NCBI GenBank assembly: GCA_019694465.1
Contig: JAIBBV010000008.1
Coordinates: 18,086-82,085 of the forward strand
Reading direction: 5' to 3'
DNA length: 64,000 bases
Origin: Oligoflexia bacterium
Lineage (GTDB): Bacteria > Bdellovibrionota_C > UBA2361 > JAFLCA01
The notes under the pieces are model-generated. The model saw only the letters and a program-made list of their open reading frames with translations. It had not been told where the DNA came from and did not search any database. The position numbers and the translations under genes were made by a program. Positions 25,213 to 35,174 of the stretch are shown here, piece after piece. Position 1 is the stretch's first letter. Each line of letters opens with the position of its first letter.

Positions 25213-26559
25213 ATGCGTCTTTCATCTCAGCCCATTGCTATAGCTCTATTCACTTTTGTATTTTTTAATTGCACCTGCCTATCCGCCCAATCTCCAACTG
25301 GCATTGACTTAGACGCTAACGGTAGCGCAGATTTTTTGATGGTGGGGATAGGCGGCGATAGTGCACTAGGTTGGGACTCCTTTACTGCACAAGGTGCCAG
25401 CACTGGTCTACCGCAGGCGCAACTTGGCGCAGTAGGGGACCATCTTGTCCCTGCCAATTGGGCCGATAGCTCTAAGACTTTGCTAGGGTTCATTCATCGC
25501 TCGGGCAATAAAGCCTACTGGAACGTCGCGAACTCTCAAGGCAATGTGACCACGCGTGCGCTTGGAGCTGGTTCTGATACATTTGTGGCTGGTGCAGATT
25601 TCAATGGCAATGGGGTCTCTGATGCTGCCACTGTAAGAAAGGCCAAGGATGGATCAGGAAAATTAGAGTGGACTATTCGCTATGACTTTTTCAAAGATGT
25701 TGATGGTGCGGCAAAAGTCACCAAGAAGAAGTCACTCAAGTTTGGGAAAACAGGTGACCTACCTTTTTTTGCAAATTATGACGGCTTAAGAGACTGGTTA
25801 GGGGTAATTCGTCAGAACCCATCAGGCCCAGGCTCGCAGATTTTCTTGCTTAACCCGGCTAAGAGCAAAAATCGAAAGTTTTCGGTTTCCGACTATGTCG
25901 TAGGCAGCATCCGTCCTGTACCAATACGCTTGGCGAACGGAAAAGATATTTTAGCGCTGATTAGAAAAACTAATAGCAGTACAATTATAAAATTTGTGAC
26001 GCTCACAGGGGCTTCAATGGGCACTGTCGAGCTTGCAGCGACAGGCGATGTGGTGGTGGGGGACTATAACCCGGCAGCAGCTGGTCAAGAAATCGCTGTA
26101 AGCGATGACAGTTCGTTTCTCGTGTACAACCCATCCACGACTGAGCAAACTGCTGTGTCAGTGCCAGCAGGGATCGCGGTTGATGACATAAACGTGAATA
26201 ATTTTTCTTCAACTGGCAGTGGTGAGACCTGCGATGATCAAACCCTATCGCCGAATGATGGCAGCGATAACTTTCTGTGGAAGCCTGTCGGCGAAAACAG
26301 CAAGCGCTTGGTAGTATTACTGCCAAATGCCTATACCAGCTATATCGACGAGGTTGTTCTGCGGAAGGCAGATGGCGCATTCATAGAAAAGGCCAGTATA
26401 TCTTTCCAAAGTCTAGCTGAGAATCCTAAGTCGCGTACATTCGCGCGCTTTTCTAAGCCTGGCCGGAAGTACCCCGATGGGCTTTCGGTGGTGGCACATC
26501 ATAAATATGGCTGCTTTTTGAACTGGGTCATTCCAGAGACCAGTGAACGGCAGGATTAG
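25213..26559 (+). CDS. Secreted FG-GAP/VCBS-like repeat protein
   Basis: This 448-residue protein has a signal peptide (MRLSSQPIAIALFTFVFFNC, cleavage near LSA-Q). Repeated calcium-loop-like motifs such as IDLDANGSADFLMVG and GADFNGNGVSDAATV resemble FG-GAP/VCBS beta-propeller blades, spaced about 90 residues apart. The C-terminal 120 residues (after ETCDDQTLSPNDG) form a separate domain with two cysteines. It is probably exported to the periplasm or surface. It is monocistronic, and the partner or ligand is unknown. Confidence 0.8.
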   Translation: MRLSSQPIAIALFTFVFFNCTCLSAQSPTGIDLDANGSADFLMVGIGGDSALGWDSFTAQGASTGLPQAQLGAVGDHLVPANWADSSKTLLGFIHRSGNKAYWNVANSQGNVTTRALGAGSDTFVAGADFNGNGVSDAATVRKAKDGSGKLEWTIRYDFFKDVDGAAKVTKKKSLKFGKTGDLPFFANYDGLRDWLGVIRQNPSGPGSQIFLLNPAKSKNRKFSVSDYVVGSIRPVPIRLANGKDILALIRKTNSSTIIKFVTLTGASMGTVELAATGDVVVGDYNPAAAGQEIAVSDDSSFLVYNPSTTEQTAVSVPAGIAVDDINVNNFSSTGSGETCDDQTLSPNDGSDNFLWKPVGENSKRLVVLLPNAYTSYIDEVVLRKADGAFIEKASISFQSLAENPKSRTFARFSKPGRKYPDGLSVVAHHKYGCFLNWVIPETSERQD

Positions 26560-26780
26560 AAGGGTGGGCAGGGCAGTAATCCCTGGACCTTAGCGTAGAT
26601 TTGCTGGCATATAATTTCGAGTCATCGACTCCTATCTTAAGTGCTGGTTTTTAGTCATAATTAGCGTGGTTATGGTTGGTGGGAGTGCTGCCTAATAGGG
26701 CCCCAGAAAGAAAGTCGCTTGTAAGCGGCTATTGGTAGACCCTATTCGGCTTTACTCATTTTTTGCAAAGTTTAGTGCTT

Positions 26781-28019
26781 ATGCTTCAGCCGCCTACTGG
26801 TCCGAATGATCCAAATCTTAGTTCCGCTCGCGATGCTAAGCCTACCAGCCCGGTGCCGCGAGATCTTAGTGACTCTGCCACTCGTCAGGAGGAGGCCAAG
26901 GGAATTCAAGCTCTCTTAGGGGAGCACGGCTTGAATTTAGTTTGCTGTTGGCCAACACAACCTAAGGGCGTCGCTATCCCCGATCATGATAAATACTTTG
27001 CGGAGACACCAGTAGCGCCATTCATAGCTATTCATAGCACGCAAGAGCTTCCTCTGCTTAGACCCAGGATATATTTTGGCATAGCTCTTACTGCAGAACG
27101 TATTCTTGATGTTGTACCAGTAAGTAGTCCGGTGCCAATTCTGGCAGTAGAGCGGGCTTGCCAGCTGACAGCCTTGCTGCCTAAGCACGTGAGTGGCCAA
27201 CTTTCAAAATCTATTGCGCTTGCCGCAGCACCGGGAAGCACTGCAGCAGCGGCGCATTCTGCACATGTTGAAAAAACATTGGGTAGTGGAGCCCTGCAGG
27301 GAATTTTAGACTCTGACCTTTCCTTTGCGCGTGCGCTTGTGGCGAGGCTGCATAGTGCTGGTTTCATCTTAGACGCATCAGAAATAATTGAGGCGAGGGT
27401 AAAGTCTCGTATGCCTGATATTGATGAGTTTCCAGCTATTTCTGAACGTTGCCGGGCGAGCTTTATCCTGCAGCAACCTTTTTCCGCTGATTTTTTGGCT
27501 CTGCGACGAAAGATCCAAGATGGCAGAGCTAGTGCTGAACTTGTCGACAAGCATTCAGCATTCGCCTATTTGAATGAAGTGCACTATTTGCTGCGCGAGA
27601 CTATGCCGGCTGTAGGCAAGGCATTCCAGACGATGTGGGAGGACTTTCAGCCCCGGGTATTGGAGACTAGTCCTCAGTTTGAGGCCATGCAGGATGCGAG
27701 CGGCTTCGCTAGACAAGCCCTGGACGATGCCAAGCAGCTAGTTACCGACCTGAAAATTACTTCTCACTTCATGTCTAACGCTGCTCGTGCATTAGAAACT
27801 GACCTGAGTGCTGATTTAACTCGCAGCATTAGGGCAGTTTTTGAATTTAATCGAGCATTGGTCGGTATAGGGCGCGGCCTTGTCCTCTGGGCGTTAGCTC
27901 CTGGACGTGATGAGGCCTCCAAGAACTATTTGCTTGGATTGGCAAACCAAGTCGAGGGAATGCTTAGATCCCTAAATGGCGCGGCAAGCGAGCGCTTGTC
28001 TAAGTACTACTCAGCTTAG
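26781..28019 (+). CDS. Hypothetical cytoplasmic protein
   Basis: I prefer ATG 26781 to the upstream TTG at 26763. Neither has a strong Shine-Dalgarno. The protein has about 412 residues, a proline-rich N-terminus, then a mixed domain (residues 40-150) with a tyrosine- and cysteine-poor core, then a long helical region (200-410) with heptad-like leucines. There is no signal peptide or membrane span. A conserved-looking segment is AHSAHVEKTLGSGALQGIL. I recognise no family. It sits alone before the convergent purK. Confidence 0.65.
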   Translation: MLQPPTGPNDPNLSSARDAKPTSPVPRDLSDSATRQEEAKGIQALLGEHGLNLVCCWPTQPKGVAIPDHDKYFAETPVAPFIAIHSTQELPLLRPRIYFGIALTAERILDVVPVSSPVPILAVERACQLTALLPKHVSGQLSKSIALAAAPGSTAAAAHSAHVEKTLGSGALQGILDSDLSFARALVARLHSAGFILDASEIIEARVKSRMPDIDEFPAISERCRASFILQQPFSADFLALRRKIQDGRASAELVDKHSAFAYLNEVHYLLRETMPAVGKAFQTMWEDFQPRVLETSPQFEAMQDASGFARQALDDAKQLVTDLKITSHFMSNAARALETDLSADLTRSIRAVFEFNRALVGIGRGLVLWALAPGRDEASKNYLLGLANQVEGMLRSLNGAASERLSKYYSA

Positions 28020-28073
28020 GGTGTCTTCGGAAGTACCGTCTGGACAGCTAAGCTCATAATCTTGAGTCCTTGG

Positions 28074-29174
28074 CTACTTCAGCAAACTTTCAACTTGCCT
28101 AGCTAGCTCATCTGCCTGCGCTGCATTCTGCTCACACAGAGTTACATGCCCCAGTTTTCGACCTGGTCGCTCTGCTTTGCCGTAGAGATGAACATGTGCA
28201 CCAGGGATCGCCAGCATGCGCTCGGTGTCTGGGAGTGTAGATAAAATATTGAACATGCGAGCGGCGCCGCGCTCGTTCGGGTTTCCAAGCGGCAATCCAC
28301 ACACTGCACGCACGTGGTTTTCAAATTGACTACAATTGGCTCCCTCGATAGTCCAGTGCCCAGAATTATGTACGCGCGGTGCCATCTCGTTGAATATTAG
28401 CTCGCCATTGTGCACAAAATACTCAACTGCCAACACCCCTGTATATTGCAGTTTTCGCGCAATGCGAGTGGTGTAATCTTGAGCTTGAGGGATCAAGGCT
28501 GCCGCATCTGGAGCTGGCGCAATCGTGTTCCACAAAATGCCATCTCGATGAACATTCTGACTAAGTGGGTAGTATGCAATTTCGCCTTGTTTATTGCGGG
28601 CAATGATCTGAGAAACTTCGCGCGTGAAGGGAATAAATGCCTCAAGAATCAACGGACTACCCGCTAAGGCCTGGAAAGCCGTGTCGACCTGCTCGCGAGC
28701 GCGTATGATTTTTTGGCCTTTTCCGTCGTAGCCCAAGCGACGGGTCTTCAGTACGCATGGGAAACCAATTTCCTGCACAGCCTGAAGTAGTTGTTCTTTT
28801 GTTTCTACTGCAATATTAGCTGGTGTGGGAATCTTTAAGGCCTGACAGAGGTTTTTTTCGTACAGGCGGTCCTGTGAGATTTCCAAGGCCTGCGGGCAGG
28901 GTGCCAGAGGTCGAAGTTTTTGAACTATCTCGAGGGCGATTACTGGAATGTTCTCAAATTCTAATGTGAGTATATCAACAGACTGCGCAAATGCAGCAAG
29001 CGCCGAGCTGTCATCGAATGAGGCTACTGTTAAGGGTGCTAAATCGCGGGCCGGCGACTCGGGATTTGGATCAAAAAAACGAAAACGCAACCCTAGCGGG
29101 TAGCCTGCTAGGGCAAGCATGCGGCCAAGTTGCCCCGCCCCTAAAATGCCAACTGTAATTGGACCTGTGCTCAT
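28074..29174 (-). CDS. purK: N5-carboxyaminoimidazole ribonucleotide synthase PurK
   Basis: This 366-residue ATP-grasp enzyme makes N5-CAIR from AIR, bicarbonate and ATP in purine synthesis. It shows [16 protein letters not shown] at the N-terminus, [12 protein letters not shown] in the ATP-grasp domain, and the family motifs [33 protein letters not shown] and [15 protein letters not shown]. It overlaps purE by 4 bp (ATGA at 29171-29174). The length is normal. Confidence 0.97.
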   Translation of the reverse strand: MSTGPITVGILGAGQLGRMLALAGYPLGLRFRFFDPNPESPARDLAPLTVASFDDSSALAAFAQSVDILTLEFENIPVIALEIVQKLRPLAPCPQALEISQDRLYEKNLCQALKIPTPANIAVETKEQLLQAVQEIGFPCVLKTRRLGYDGKGQKIIRAREQVDTAFQALAGSPLILEAFIPFTREVSQIIARNKQGEIAYYPLSQNVHRDGILWNTIAPAPDAAALIPQAQDYTTRIARKLQYTGVLAVEYFVHNGELIFNEMAPRVHNSGHWTIEGANCSQFENHVRAVCGLPLGNPNERGAARMFNILSTLPDTERMLAIPGAHVHLYGKAERPGRKLGHVTLCEQNAAQADELARQVESLLK

Positions 29175-29689
29175 TTTGCCTTTCGTGCTCTGCGTGGATC
29201 AGGCGCGGCAAGTACCTTTTTAGTTTGCGCCGAGCGGAACTGTTGGAGAGCCTTTCTATACTGTGGGTGCTTATTGCTTACGATAGCCGCTGCGAGAAGG
29301 GCTGCATTTGTAGCGCCAGCTTTGCCAATTGCGAGTGTTCCAACAGGAATACCGGCAGGCATTTGAGCGATTGAGAGCAGCGAGTCGAGACCCTTCAGAG
29401 CACGTGATTCCACCGGCACACCCAATACTGGCACAGATGTCTTTGCTGCTGTCATACCAGGAAGATGGGCTGCGCCACCAGCTCCGGCGATGATTACCTC
29501 GATGCCAGTATCACGCGCTTTTTCGGCGAAGCTAAATAGTAAGTCCGGGGTGCGGTGAGCGGAGACGACTTGCACTGAGTGTGGAATCCCTAACTCATCC
29601 AGCATCGACGCAGAGTACTGCATCGTTTCCCAGTCTGATTGGGAGCCCATGATAATTGCTACCAGTGCAGTGTCTTTAGATTTTTTCAT
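29171..29689 (-). CDS. purE: N5-carboxyaminoimidazole ribonucleotide mutase PurE (class I)
   Basis: This gene converts N5-CAIR to CAIR, following PurK in the pathway. The signatures are [18 protein letters not shown], and [21 protein letters not shown] choose ATG 29689, which leaves nine residues before VAIIMGS as in known PurE. A GTG at 29710 would add seven residues. The C-terminal tail is Lys/Arg-rich (RRARKAK) and a little longer than usual. Class I is suggested by its pairing with purK. Confidence 0.95.
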   Translation of the reverse strand: MKKSKDTALVAIIMGSQSDWETMQYSASMLDELGIPHSVQVVSAHRTPDLLFSFAEKARDTGIEVIIAGAGGAAHLPGMTAAKTSVPVLGVPVESRALKGLDSLLSIAQMPAGIPVGTLAIGKAGATNAALLAAAIVSNKHPQYRKALQQFRSAQTKKVLAAPDPRRARKAK

Positions 29690-29729
29690 ATCGAATGTAA
29701 CGGGACCCACTTTTCAGTATGTATTGCGT

Positions 29730-31193
29730 TCAGGCAGACTGCTCTTCAGTCCAACCACCGCCAAGCGCCTTGTAGACTGCCACTAAATTGGTCAAGAGTA
29801 CACGCCCACTTTGGGAGAGTTGGTCCTCGGCCTGAAATAAGGAACGCTCGGCTTCTAGAACCCGCACAAAATCAGTCAAACCTTTAGTGTAAAGCTCCTG
29901 CGCCAGGGCGTAGGAGCGCTGAGTAGCATCAACCGCTTGAGAAAGTGCTTGATAGCGCTCCTGCTGCTTTTCAAAGGAGGTTAGGGCAGTTTCAACGTCT
30001 GCAAACGCACTCTGAACGGCCCTCTCGTAGCCTGCCAGCGCTTGTTCTGCGCGCGCGTTTTGAACCCTAATGTTAGCTCGAATGCGACCGGCATCGAAAA
30101 TCGGCCACTGTACGCGGGGGCCGAAACTCCAAGCACTTGAATTGCCGTCAAACAAAGAGCCAGACTTTTCGCTGCTTACACCGAAGGATCCAGTCAAGGA
30201 GAACTTCGGAAACCAATCTGAAATGGCTACGCCCACATTGGCTGTTGCTGCCTCGAGGCTTCGCTCCGCTGCAATTATGTCGGGCCTTCGTCGCAATAGT
30301 TCAGAGGGTAGCCCAACTGGTATGGAGGTCGGGAGTTTGGGGGCAGGGGCATCTGCGATCAGTTCAGGCAACACTAGTTCAATTGGCTGCGCAGTCAAAA
30401 AGGCGATACGGAAGATGGAGCTTTTGATCGCGGCCTCCTTATCTGGAATCGCAGCGCGTGTGGAGGCTAACTGTGCTTCAGCTTGTGTTACGTCCAGTTC
30501 ACTCACTAGGCCAGCATCAAAGCGGGCCTTGGTAATTTTAAGCACCTGCTCTTGGGCGCCTATGTTCTTGTTGGCAATTTTTAATTCATGCTGCAGTCCA
30601 CGAAGCTCCAAGTAGTTGTGGCCAAGCTCGGCTAACAAACTTACCAAGGTACCAGCAAACTGGGCTTGGCTAGCTTCAAACTCGCTCCAAGCAGCTTCTA
30701 TTTCGCGGCGTGTGCCGCCGAATACATCAATTTCCCATGCTGCATCGAAGCCAGCTTGATAAGAATTGAAAGCCTGCCCTTGCGAGGTAGCACCAGCAGT
30801 GCGCCCGCCTAGATTTTCGCTAAGTTTTGTGCGCTCGTAAGCTCCTGCTGCCCCAATACTTGGCCAAAGCGCTGAAAAACTTATTCCATAGCGAGCCCGA
30901 ACTTCACTTACTCTGGAGACGGCGATGCGTAGATCGTGATTGGAGCGAAGGGCCTTTTCAACTAGGGAGTTTAGAACCGGATCTGAAAAGACAGTCCACC
31001 AGCGTGACAGGTTGGCCGGAGTTTCATTCGAAAAAGTGTTGCCTTCAGGCGCGCTCCAATCGGCTGGAGTAGCCACTTCTGGTCGTTCATACGAAGGACC
31101 TACCGCACAGGCTGTTAGGCCAAACAGGGCGAAACATGACACCAATGAGAGGCGTTTCCGATTTAACGCTGATATCAGTGTGTCGATAGCCAT
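29730..31193 (-). CDS. Outer-membrane efflux lipoprotein (NodT/OprM-like)
   Basis: This 487-residue TolC-family outer-membrane factor carries a lipobox (FGLTAC) after a hydrophobic signal and the family start AVGPSYERPEVATPADW. Two repeated coiled-coil halves (around 110-240 and 320-460) form the periplasmic tunnel. Motifs include SYQAGFDAAWEIDVFGG and ELLRRRPDIIAAERSLEAAT. It is the last gene of the minus-strand export operon and would complete a tripartite pump with the ABC transporter and HlyD-type adaptor upstream. Confidence 0.93.
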   Translation of the reverse strand: MAIDTLISALNRKRLSLVSCFALFGLTACAVGPSYERPEVATPADWSAPEGNTFSNETPANLSRWWTVFSDPVLNSLVEKALRSNHDLRIAVSRVSEVRARYGISFSALWPSIGAAGAYERTKLSENLGGRTAGATSQGQAFNSYQAGFDAAWEIDVFGGTRREIEAAWSEFEASQAQFAGTLVSLLAELGHNYLELRGLQHELKIANKNIGAQEQVLKITKARFDAGLVSELDVTQAEAQLASTRAAIPDKEAAIKSSIFRIAFLTAQPIELVLPELIADAPAPKLPTSIPVGLPSELLRRRPDIIAAERSLEAATANVGVAISDWFPKFSLTGSFGVSSEKSGSLFDGNSSAWSFGPRVQWPIFDAGRIRANIRVQNARAEQALAGYERAVQSAFADVETALTSFEKQQERYQALSQAVDATQRSYALAQELYTKGLTDFVRVLEAERSLFQAEDQLSQSGRVLLTNLVAVYKALGGGWTEEQSA

Positions 31194-31207
31194 AGGTATG
31201 CCGTATT

Positions 31208-31555
31208 CTACTGCACTACTACAAGTTTTGACTCAACCGCTTTTACACCGCCTACACTACGGGCTGCGTCGAGAGCTAATTGCACCTGCTCCTCAGAGCG
31301 TAGCGCACCACGCAAAGTTATGGTTCCCTTGAAGGCGTCAACGTTAACATCTAGGGCTGGAACTTTCTTTGTTGCTATAAGTTTGGTCTTAACTGCAGAC
31401 ACAAGAAACTGATCGTTTAGAGTTTCCTTGGTGGTGCGATCGTCCTGAGTCGCTACGTAACCAGCTTCAGCCCCAACACCGGCAGCTGCGACCCAGCATC
31501 CACTGCAGCAGCAAACGAGAAAACAAGAAAGCGAAATTCGGGAAATTGTGTTCAT
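31208..31555 (-). CDS. BON-domain lipoprotein
   Basis: This 115-residue protein has a short, cysteine-rich signal (SCFLVCCCSGC; the last Cys is the probable lipidation site). One BON domain follows: DQFLVSAVKTKLIATKKVPAL, then DVNVDAFKGTITLRGALRSE, then VQLALDAARSVGGVKAVESKL. BON proteins bind membranes or envelope components in the periplasm. Its place between the adaptor and outer-membrane factor (15-18 bp gaps) suggests an accessory role in the exporter. Confidence 0.88.
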   Translation of the reverse strand: MNTISRISLSCFLVCCCSGCWVAAAGVGAEAGYVATQDDRTTKETLNDQFLVSAVKTKLIATKKVPALDVNVDAFKGTITLRGALRSEEQVQLALDAARSVGGVKAVESKLVVVQ

Positions 31556-31573
31556 GCGCGTATATCCTCCATT

Positions 31574-32641
31574 TTAATTCTTTGGTTCTGTCTGGCCTGG
31601 GTTGGCCTTGATAAATACGTCCATTAACTGACCAGTGTACACAGGCAACTTACTACTATCAAAGCTATACAAAATTTGTAGCACACGCGTATCTACCCGT
31701 TCTGTGCTATCGCCAGTTAATGAGCGCTTGGGTACTACTAAGGGCTCGATCCGCACATAGGTTAACTCTGTAGATAGCTTGGGGTTGCCACGTACATTTG
31801 CAACTGCCGGTGATCCAGGAGTAAGACGCCAGGCGTCGTTTTCATCGATATCCACACGCACGTGCATGGTGTCAACTTTGCCTAGTACTATCAGAGGTTG
31901 TATGAGTGTCCCAGTTTGCGCAAACTCTCCAACACGCACTTTTACTTGCAGTACTTCGCCATCAATTGGGGCTCGCACTGTGTGTCGATCGAGTGTGACG
32001 CGAGCTGCTTCAGCAGCAGCTTTGGCAGTGGCGGCATCTGCTTCCGCTACAAGTAGATCTTGTTTCCAAGCCCCAGCTTTCAATAATGCTAATTCAGCTT
32101 TCGCGGCTTCCGCTTTGGCAGTAGCCATTTGCAGGGCGTACTTCTTGCGGCTTAGCTCGTCCGCGCTTACAGCGCGCGCATCTGCAACTTGCTGCCAGCG
32201 CTCATACTGATGTTGAGCGTCTGCTAAATTCGCCTCAGCTTCTCGTACTCGCGCTTCTGAGACCGGAATATCTTCAGCGCGTGGCATGGCGCGCAACTTT
32301 GCGAGGCGCGCTTCAGCTGCAGATAAGGCTGCCTGTTTTGCTTCAACTTCAGCCTGTGCCTCGCGACTATCGATGGAGAAAAGTGCATCACCCTTCGTCA
32401 CGCGTTGACCCGCGACAACGTTTACCGCGGCTACTACGCCTGGAATCATGGTTCCAATGGAAATGTTCTCTGAACTGGACTCAACAATGCCAGCACCGGC
32501 GATGGCAGATGGGTAGGGGGACTGTGATGGATTCGCAATGGGCTGAGATGCCACTACAGGTTGACTGCCAGCGAACACTACGCGGACGGCATGCAGGAAG
32601 CCAAGCAGGGCTAAAAATGGCAACAAATATTTTCGAATCAT
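31574..32641 (-). CDS. Membrane fusion protein of ABC exporter (DevB/HlyD family)
   Basis: This 355-residue adaptor has an N-terminal membrane anchor (LLPFLALLGFLHAVRVVFAG), a biotinyl-lipoyl half-motif (GTMIPGVVAAVNVVAGQRVTKGDALF), a coiled coil (about 90-195) and a beta-barrel domain with VRAPIDGEVLQVKVRVGEF. It links the inner-membrane ABC transporter to the outer-membrane factor. Its start overlaps the ATPase stop by 4 bp (32638-32641). Confidence 0.92.
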   Translation of the reverse strand: MIRKYLLPFLALLGFLHAVRVVFAGSQPVVASQPIANPSQSPYPSAIAGAGIVESSSENISIGTMIPGVVAAVNVVAGQRVTKGDALFSIDSREAQAEVEAKQAALSAAEARLAKLRAMPRAEDIPVSEARVREAEANLADAQHQYERWQQVADARAVSADELSRKKYALQMATAKAEAAKAELALLKAGAWKQDLLVAEADAATAKAAAEAARVTLDRHTVRAPIDGEVLQVKVRVGEFAQTGTLIQPLIVLGKVDTMHVRVDIDENDAWRLTPGSPAVANVRGNPKLSTELTYVRIEPLVVPKRSLTGDSTERVDTRVLQILYSFDSSKLPVYTGQLMDVFIKANPGQTEPKN

Positions 32642-33372
32642 AAGTGTTGATTACCGTTCAAAAACTCCTTGGCAGTCGCAACCGCAATGATCTTGCCGTC
32701 GTCTAGCTTAGCAATTCTATCGGCAAAGGGGAAAATTCGGGAGTCGTGAGTTACGATTATTAAAGCGCGGTTTTCACCTATGGCAACTTCTCGAAAGAGC
32801 CCCATAATCTTCTGACCAGTATCATGGTCAAGCGCTGCGGTAGGCTCGTCACAAACTATTAACTTTGGTTCATGTACTAAGGCACGCGCTATCGCAACAC
32901 GCTGCTGTTGTCCTCCTGATAGCTCACTTGGCAGGGAAGTTAAGCGTTCTCCCAGGCCCACTCGTTGTAGAACCTCCGCAGCTTTTTTTAGGGCCTCATC
33001 AAAGACAACGCCTCTTATTAGGAGAGGGATCGCTACGTTTTCTTGGGCGGTCAGGGTGTGAATAAGGTTGTAGGCCTGAAACACAAAGCCAATATTTTCT
33101 CCTCTAAACTTGGTGCGATCTTTGTCGGGCATGTGCTTTAGGTCGCGGTTGAACACAAGACATTCGCCGCTGTCGTGGTCCAGAATGCCGGCAATCACTG
33201 AGATGAGAGTAGTTTTGCCGCAGCCGGATGGGCCTACTAGCATTAGTAGTTCGCCAAATTTAACGTCGATGTCGATTCCGCGCAGAGCCGGGACGGTGGT
33301 GGTTTCAGTAGTGTAGGTTTTTGTAACACCGGCGCAGTGCACAGCGATGTTGCTTGGAACTCCTGTGGTCAT
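32638..33372 (-). CDS. ABC exporter ATPase (DevA/LolD/MacB type)
   Basis: This 244-residue ATPase has Walker A GPSGCGKTT, Q-loop FVFQAYNLI, signature LSGGQQQRVAIARAL, Walker B LIVCDEPTAALD and a switch His in VTHDSR. The sequence type matches ATPases of FtsX-like permease systems. It energises the permease at 33460-34614 in the same operon and is translationally coupled to the adaptor gene. Confidence 0.96.
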   Translation of the reverse strand: MTTGVPSNIAVHCAGVTKTYTTETTTVPALRGIDIDVKFGELLMLVGPSGCGKTTLISVIAGILDHDSGECLVFNRDLKHMPDKDRTKFRGENIGFVFQAYNLIHTLTAQENVAIPLLIRGVVFDEALKKAAEVLQRVGLGERLTSLPSELSGGQQQRVAIARALVHEPKLIVCDEPTAALDHDTGQKIMGLFREVAIGENRALIIVTHDSRIFPFADRIAKLDDGKIIAVATAKEFLNGNQHL

Positions 33373-33407
33373 GACTTAGAGCCTGAATCAAAAATGCCCA
33401 AGAGCCC

Positions 33408-33470
33408 CTTAACGGACTCGTATTGCGAGCGAAGCGAAGAAATCCGTACCATTTTGTTACTAACTCTTAA
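33408..33470 (+). repeat. Dispersed intergenic repeat copy (plus orientation)
   Basis: This copy reads CTTAACGGACTCGTATTGCG, then AGCGAAGCGAAGAAATCCGT, then the end TTTTGTTACTAACTCTTAA. It fills the gap inside the exporter operon and its end overlaps the permease stop codon (33460-33462). Confidence 0.75.
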
Positions 33471-34614
33471 AAACTATAGCGGGCTCGAGTTTGAAGACTT
33501 TGCGGATGCTGAAAATTGCGGCGATTACACAGATCACTGTAACCGCAGTAGCGCTAACAATTAGCAGCTCAGCCGGCATGCGGAAGGCAAGCTCTGACTT
33601 TTTAGAAACGTGATAGAACATCGAAGCGGCGCCTACTCCTATGCCGTACCCGATTAGTCCGACCACAATTGCTTGAACGATTATCATGCGCAGAAGGGTG
33701 CCATTTGAAGCTCCCATTGCTTTAAGTGCACCGAAGTAACGTAAGTTATCTAAGGTGAAATTGTGGAATATCTGGCCAACTATGGCGGTGCCGACTAAAA
33801 ACCCTAGTAGCACTCCTATCCCAAAGTTAATTGGAATGCCCGTGTACTTCAGGAAGTACATGACGGTCATGTGCTTAAACTCTTCAGCTGTAACCGCTTT
33901 TAGCCCTGTTTGGCTTTGAATATTGCGCGCTAGATCAGAAATAGCGACACCTGGTTTGGCCTTTACTAATACAAATGACAGCAGCTTGCGTTCGCGCGGC
34001 GCAAAGTTCATGGCGCGAGAGTAAGTCGTATAAATAACCGGCTGGGACTGGAAGGTACGGGAGATACTTGCGATGCCAACCACAATGGCGCGCCTGTCGT
34101 TAAGTTCAAGCGTGTCACCTATGTCTAGAGTTTGGCGAGAGCCGTCCGGCAAAATTTTGGCAAGTCTGCCCTGAGCTCCGACGATGTCGACGATGACACC
34201 ATCGGCACGGCGCAGGTCTTCAAGCTTGCCCTTGATCATGTTACCTGGGCCGCCTACTAAACTGGCATCATCTAGGCCGATAACGTTACAATTCTGAAAC
34301 ACTCCGTTCGAGAGACGAGCCTTAAGCAGCCCCTTGTAGAGCGGCGTTGCCCACTCCACACCATCTACGCCACGTACTCGCAGCAGCTGCGTGTCTTGCA
34401 GCGGCTTAATATCATCAATGTATTGCACCTTGGGATCCATCACCCATACATCGGGAAGTGGACTGTCATTGATGAAGCCAAACGTACGCGTCATTATTCC
34501 GGTGAATATTGATGACTGCTGGGTAATTACAAATGAGGAGAACATCACACCTAAGATCATCCCAATATATTTGGGACGATCACCAACCAACATTTTTAAG
34601 GCGATTCGAATCAT
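33460..34614 (-). CDS. FtsX-family ABC permease (DevC-like)
   Basis: This 384-residue permease has one N-terminal span (residues 15-35), a large periplasmic domain (about 40-255) and three C-terminal spans (IGVLLGFLVGTAIVGQIF, IIVQAIVVGLIGYGIGVGA, LLIVSATAVTVICVIAAIFS). This is the DevC/MacB layout. It is the first gene of the five-gene operon permease-ATPase-adaptor-BON-outer-membrane factor. The substrate is unknown. DevBCA systems export lipids or lipid-like molecules in cyanobacteria. Confidence 0.92.
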   Translation of the reverse strand: MIRIALKMLVGDRPKYIGMILGVMFSSFVITQQSSIFTGIMTRTFGFINDSPLPDVWVMDPKVQYIDDIKPLQDTQLLRVRGVDGVEWATPLYKGLLKARLSNGVFQNCNVIGLDDASLVGGPGNMIKGKLEDLRRADGVIVDIVGAQGRLAKILPDGSRQTLDIGDTLELNDRRAIVVGIASISRTFQSQPVIYTTYSRAMNFAPRERKLLSFVLVKAKPGVAISDLARNIQSQTGLKAVTAEEFKHMTVMYFLKYTGIPINFGIGVLLGFLVGTAIVGQIFHNFTLDNLRYFGALKAMGASNGTLLRMIIVQAIVVGLIGYGIGVGAASMFYHVSKKSELAFRMPAELLIVSATAVTVICVIAAIFSIRKVFKLEPAIVFKS

Positions 34615-35174
34615 TTGAACTCTAAGTAGGCGTATTCGTCGATCTCGTTGCTTATAGTGAAAAAGCTGTCTGAACGAAGTTCTAGCCTAGCAGGAGCGGC
34701 GGGTTGGGGACAAACTAGCCGCTGCTTCCCAGCCAGACTTATTTTGGGGTGGGAAAACTAGTCTGTCACCGTAATTTATTGAAATAAAACATGAATTTAG
34801 CTAGTGCATCGTTTCCGCCTTGGTTAGCGCCATGGCTTGAATCACAACGTGGAAATCCCTAGCCGTATTACTCCCTGATCACGATGTAGTTATTAATGAA
34901 GCAGAGTATCGATTCGCAAGTTAGACCTGGGGAGGGCGGTAGGCCAAGTGCCGACCGTAGCTCATGTAGTCGCAAACCTATTTGCCAGAACCAACTGGTT
35001 AGCATCAACCGACCACTAGAGAATGATTTGTTATGCCGCGCCGACATTTTTGGGGGAGGCCAAGAGATGCACCACGCAGTTAACAGCGGGGCATAGTGTT
35101 GGAGTAGTGCATAGAATACTTGCGGAGGAGAGGCAACGTGCGGCCGAAAACTGCTTTATTAAATTATCTGCCTA
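34615..35174. other. Intergenic region between exporter and rhomboid genes
   Basis: This gap of about 560 bp holds only short frames without start signals or coherent protein-like sequence. The exporter promoter should lie in the first 150 bp, but I cannot pick convincing boxes. I see no tRNA or repeat. Confidence 0.5.
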
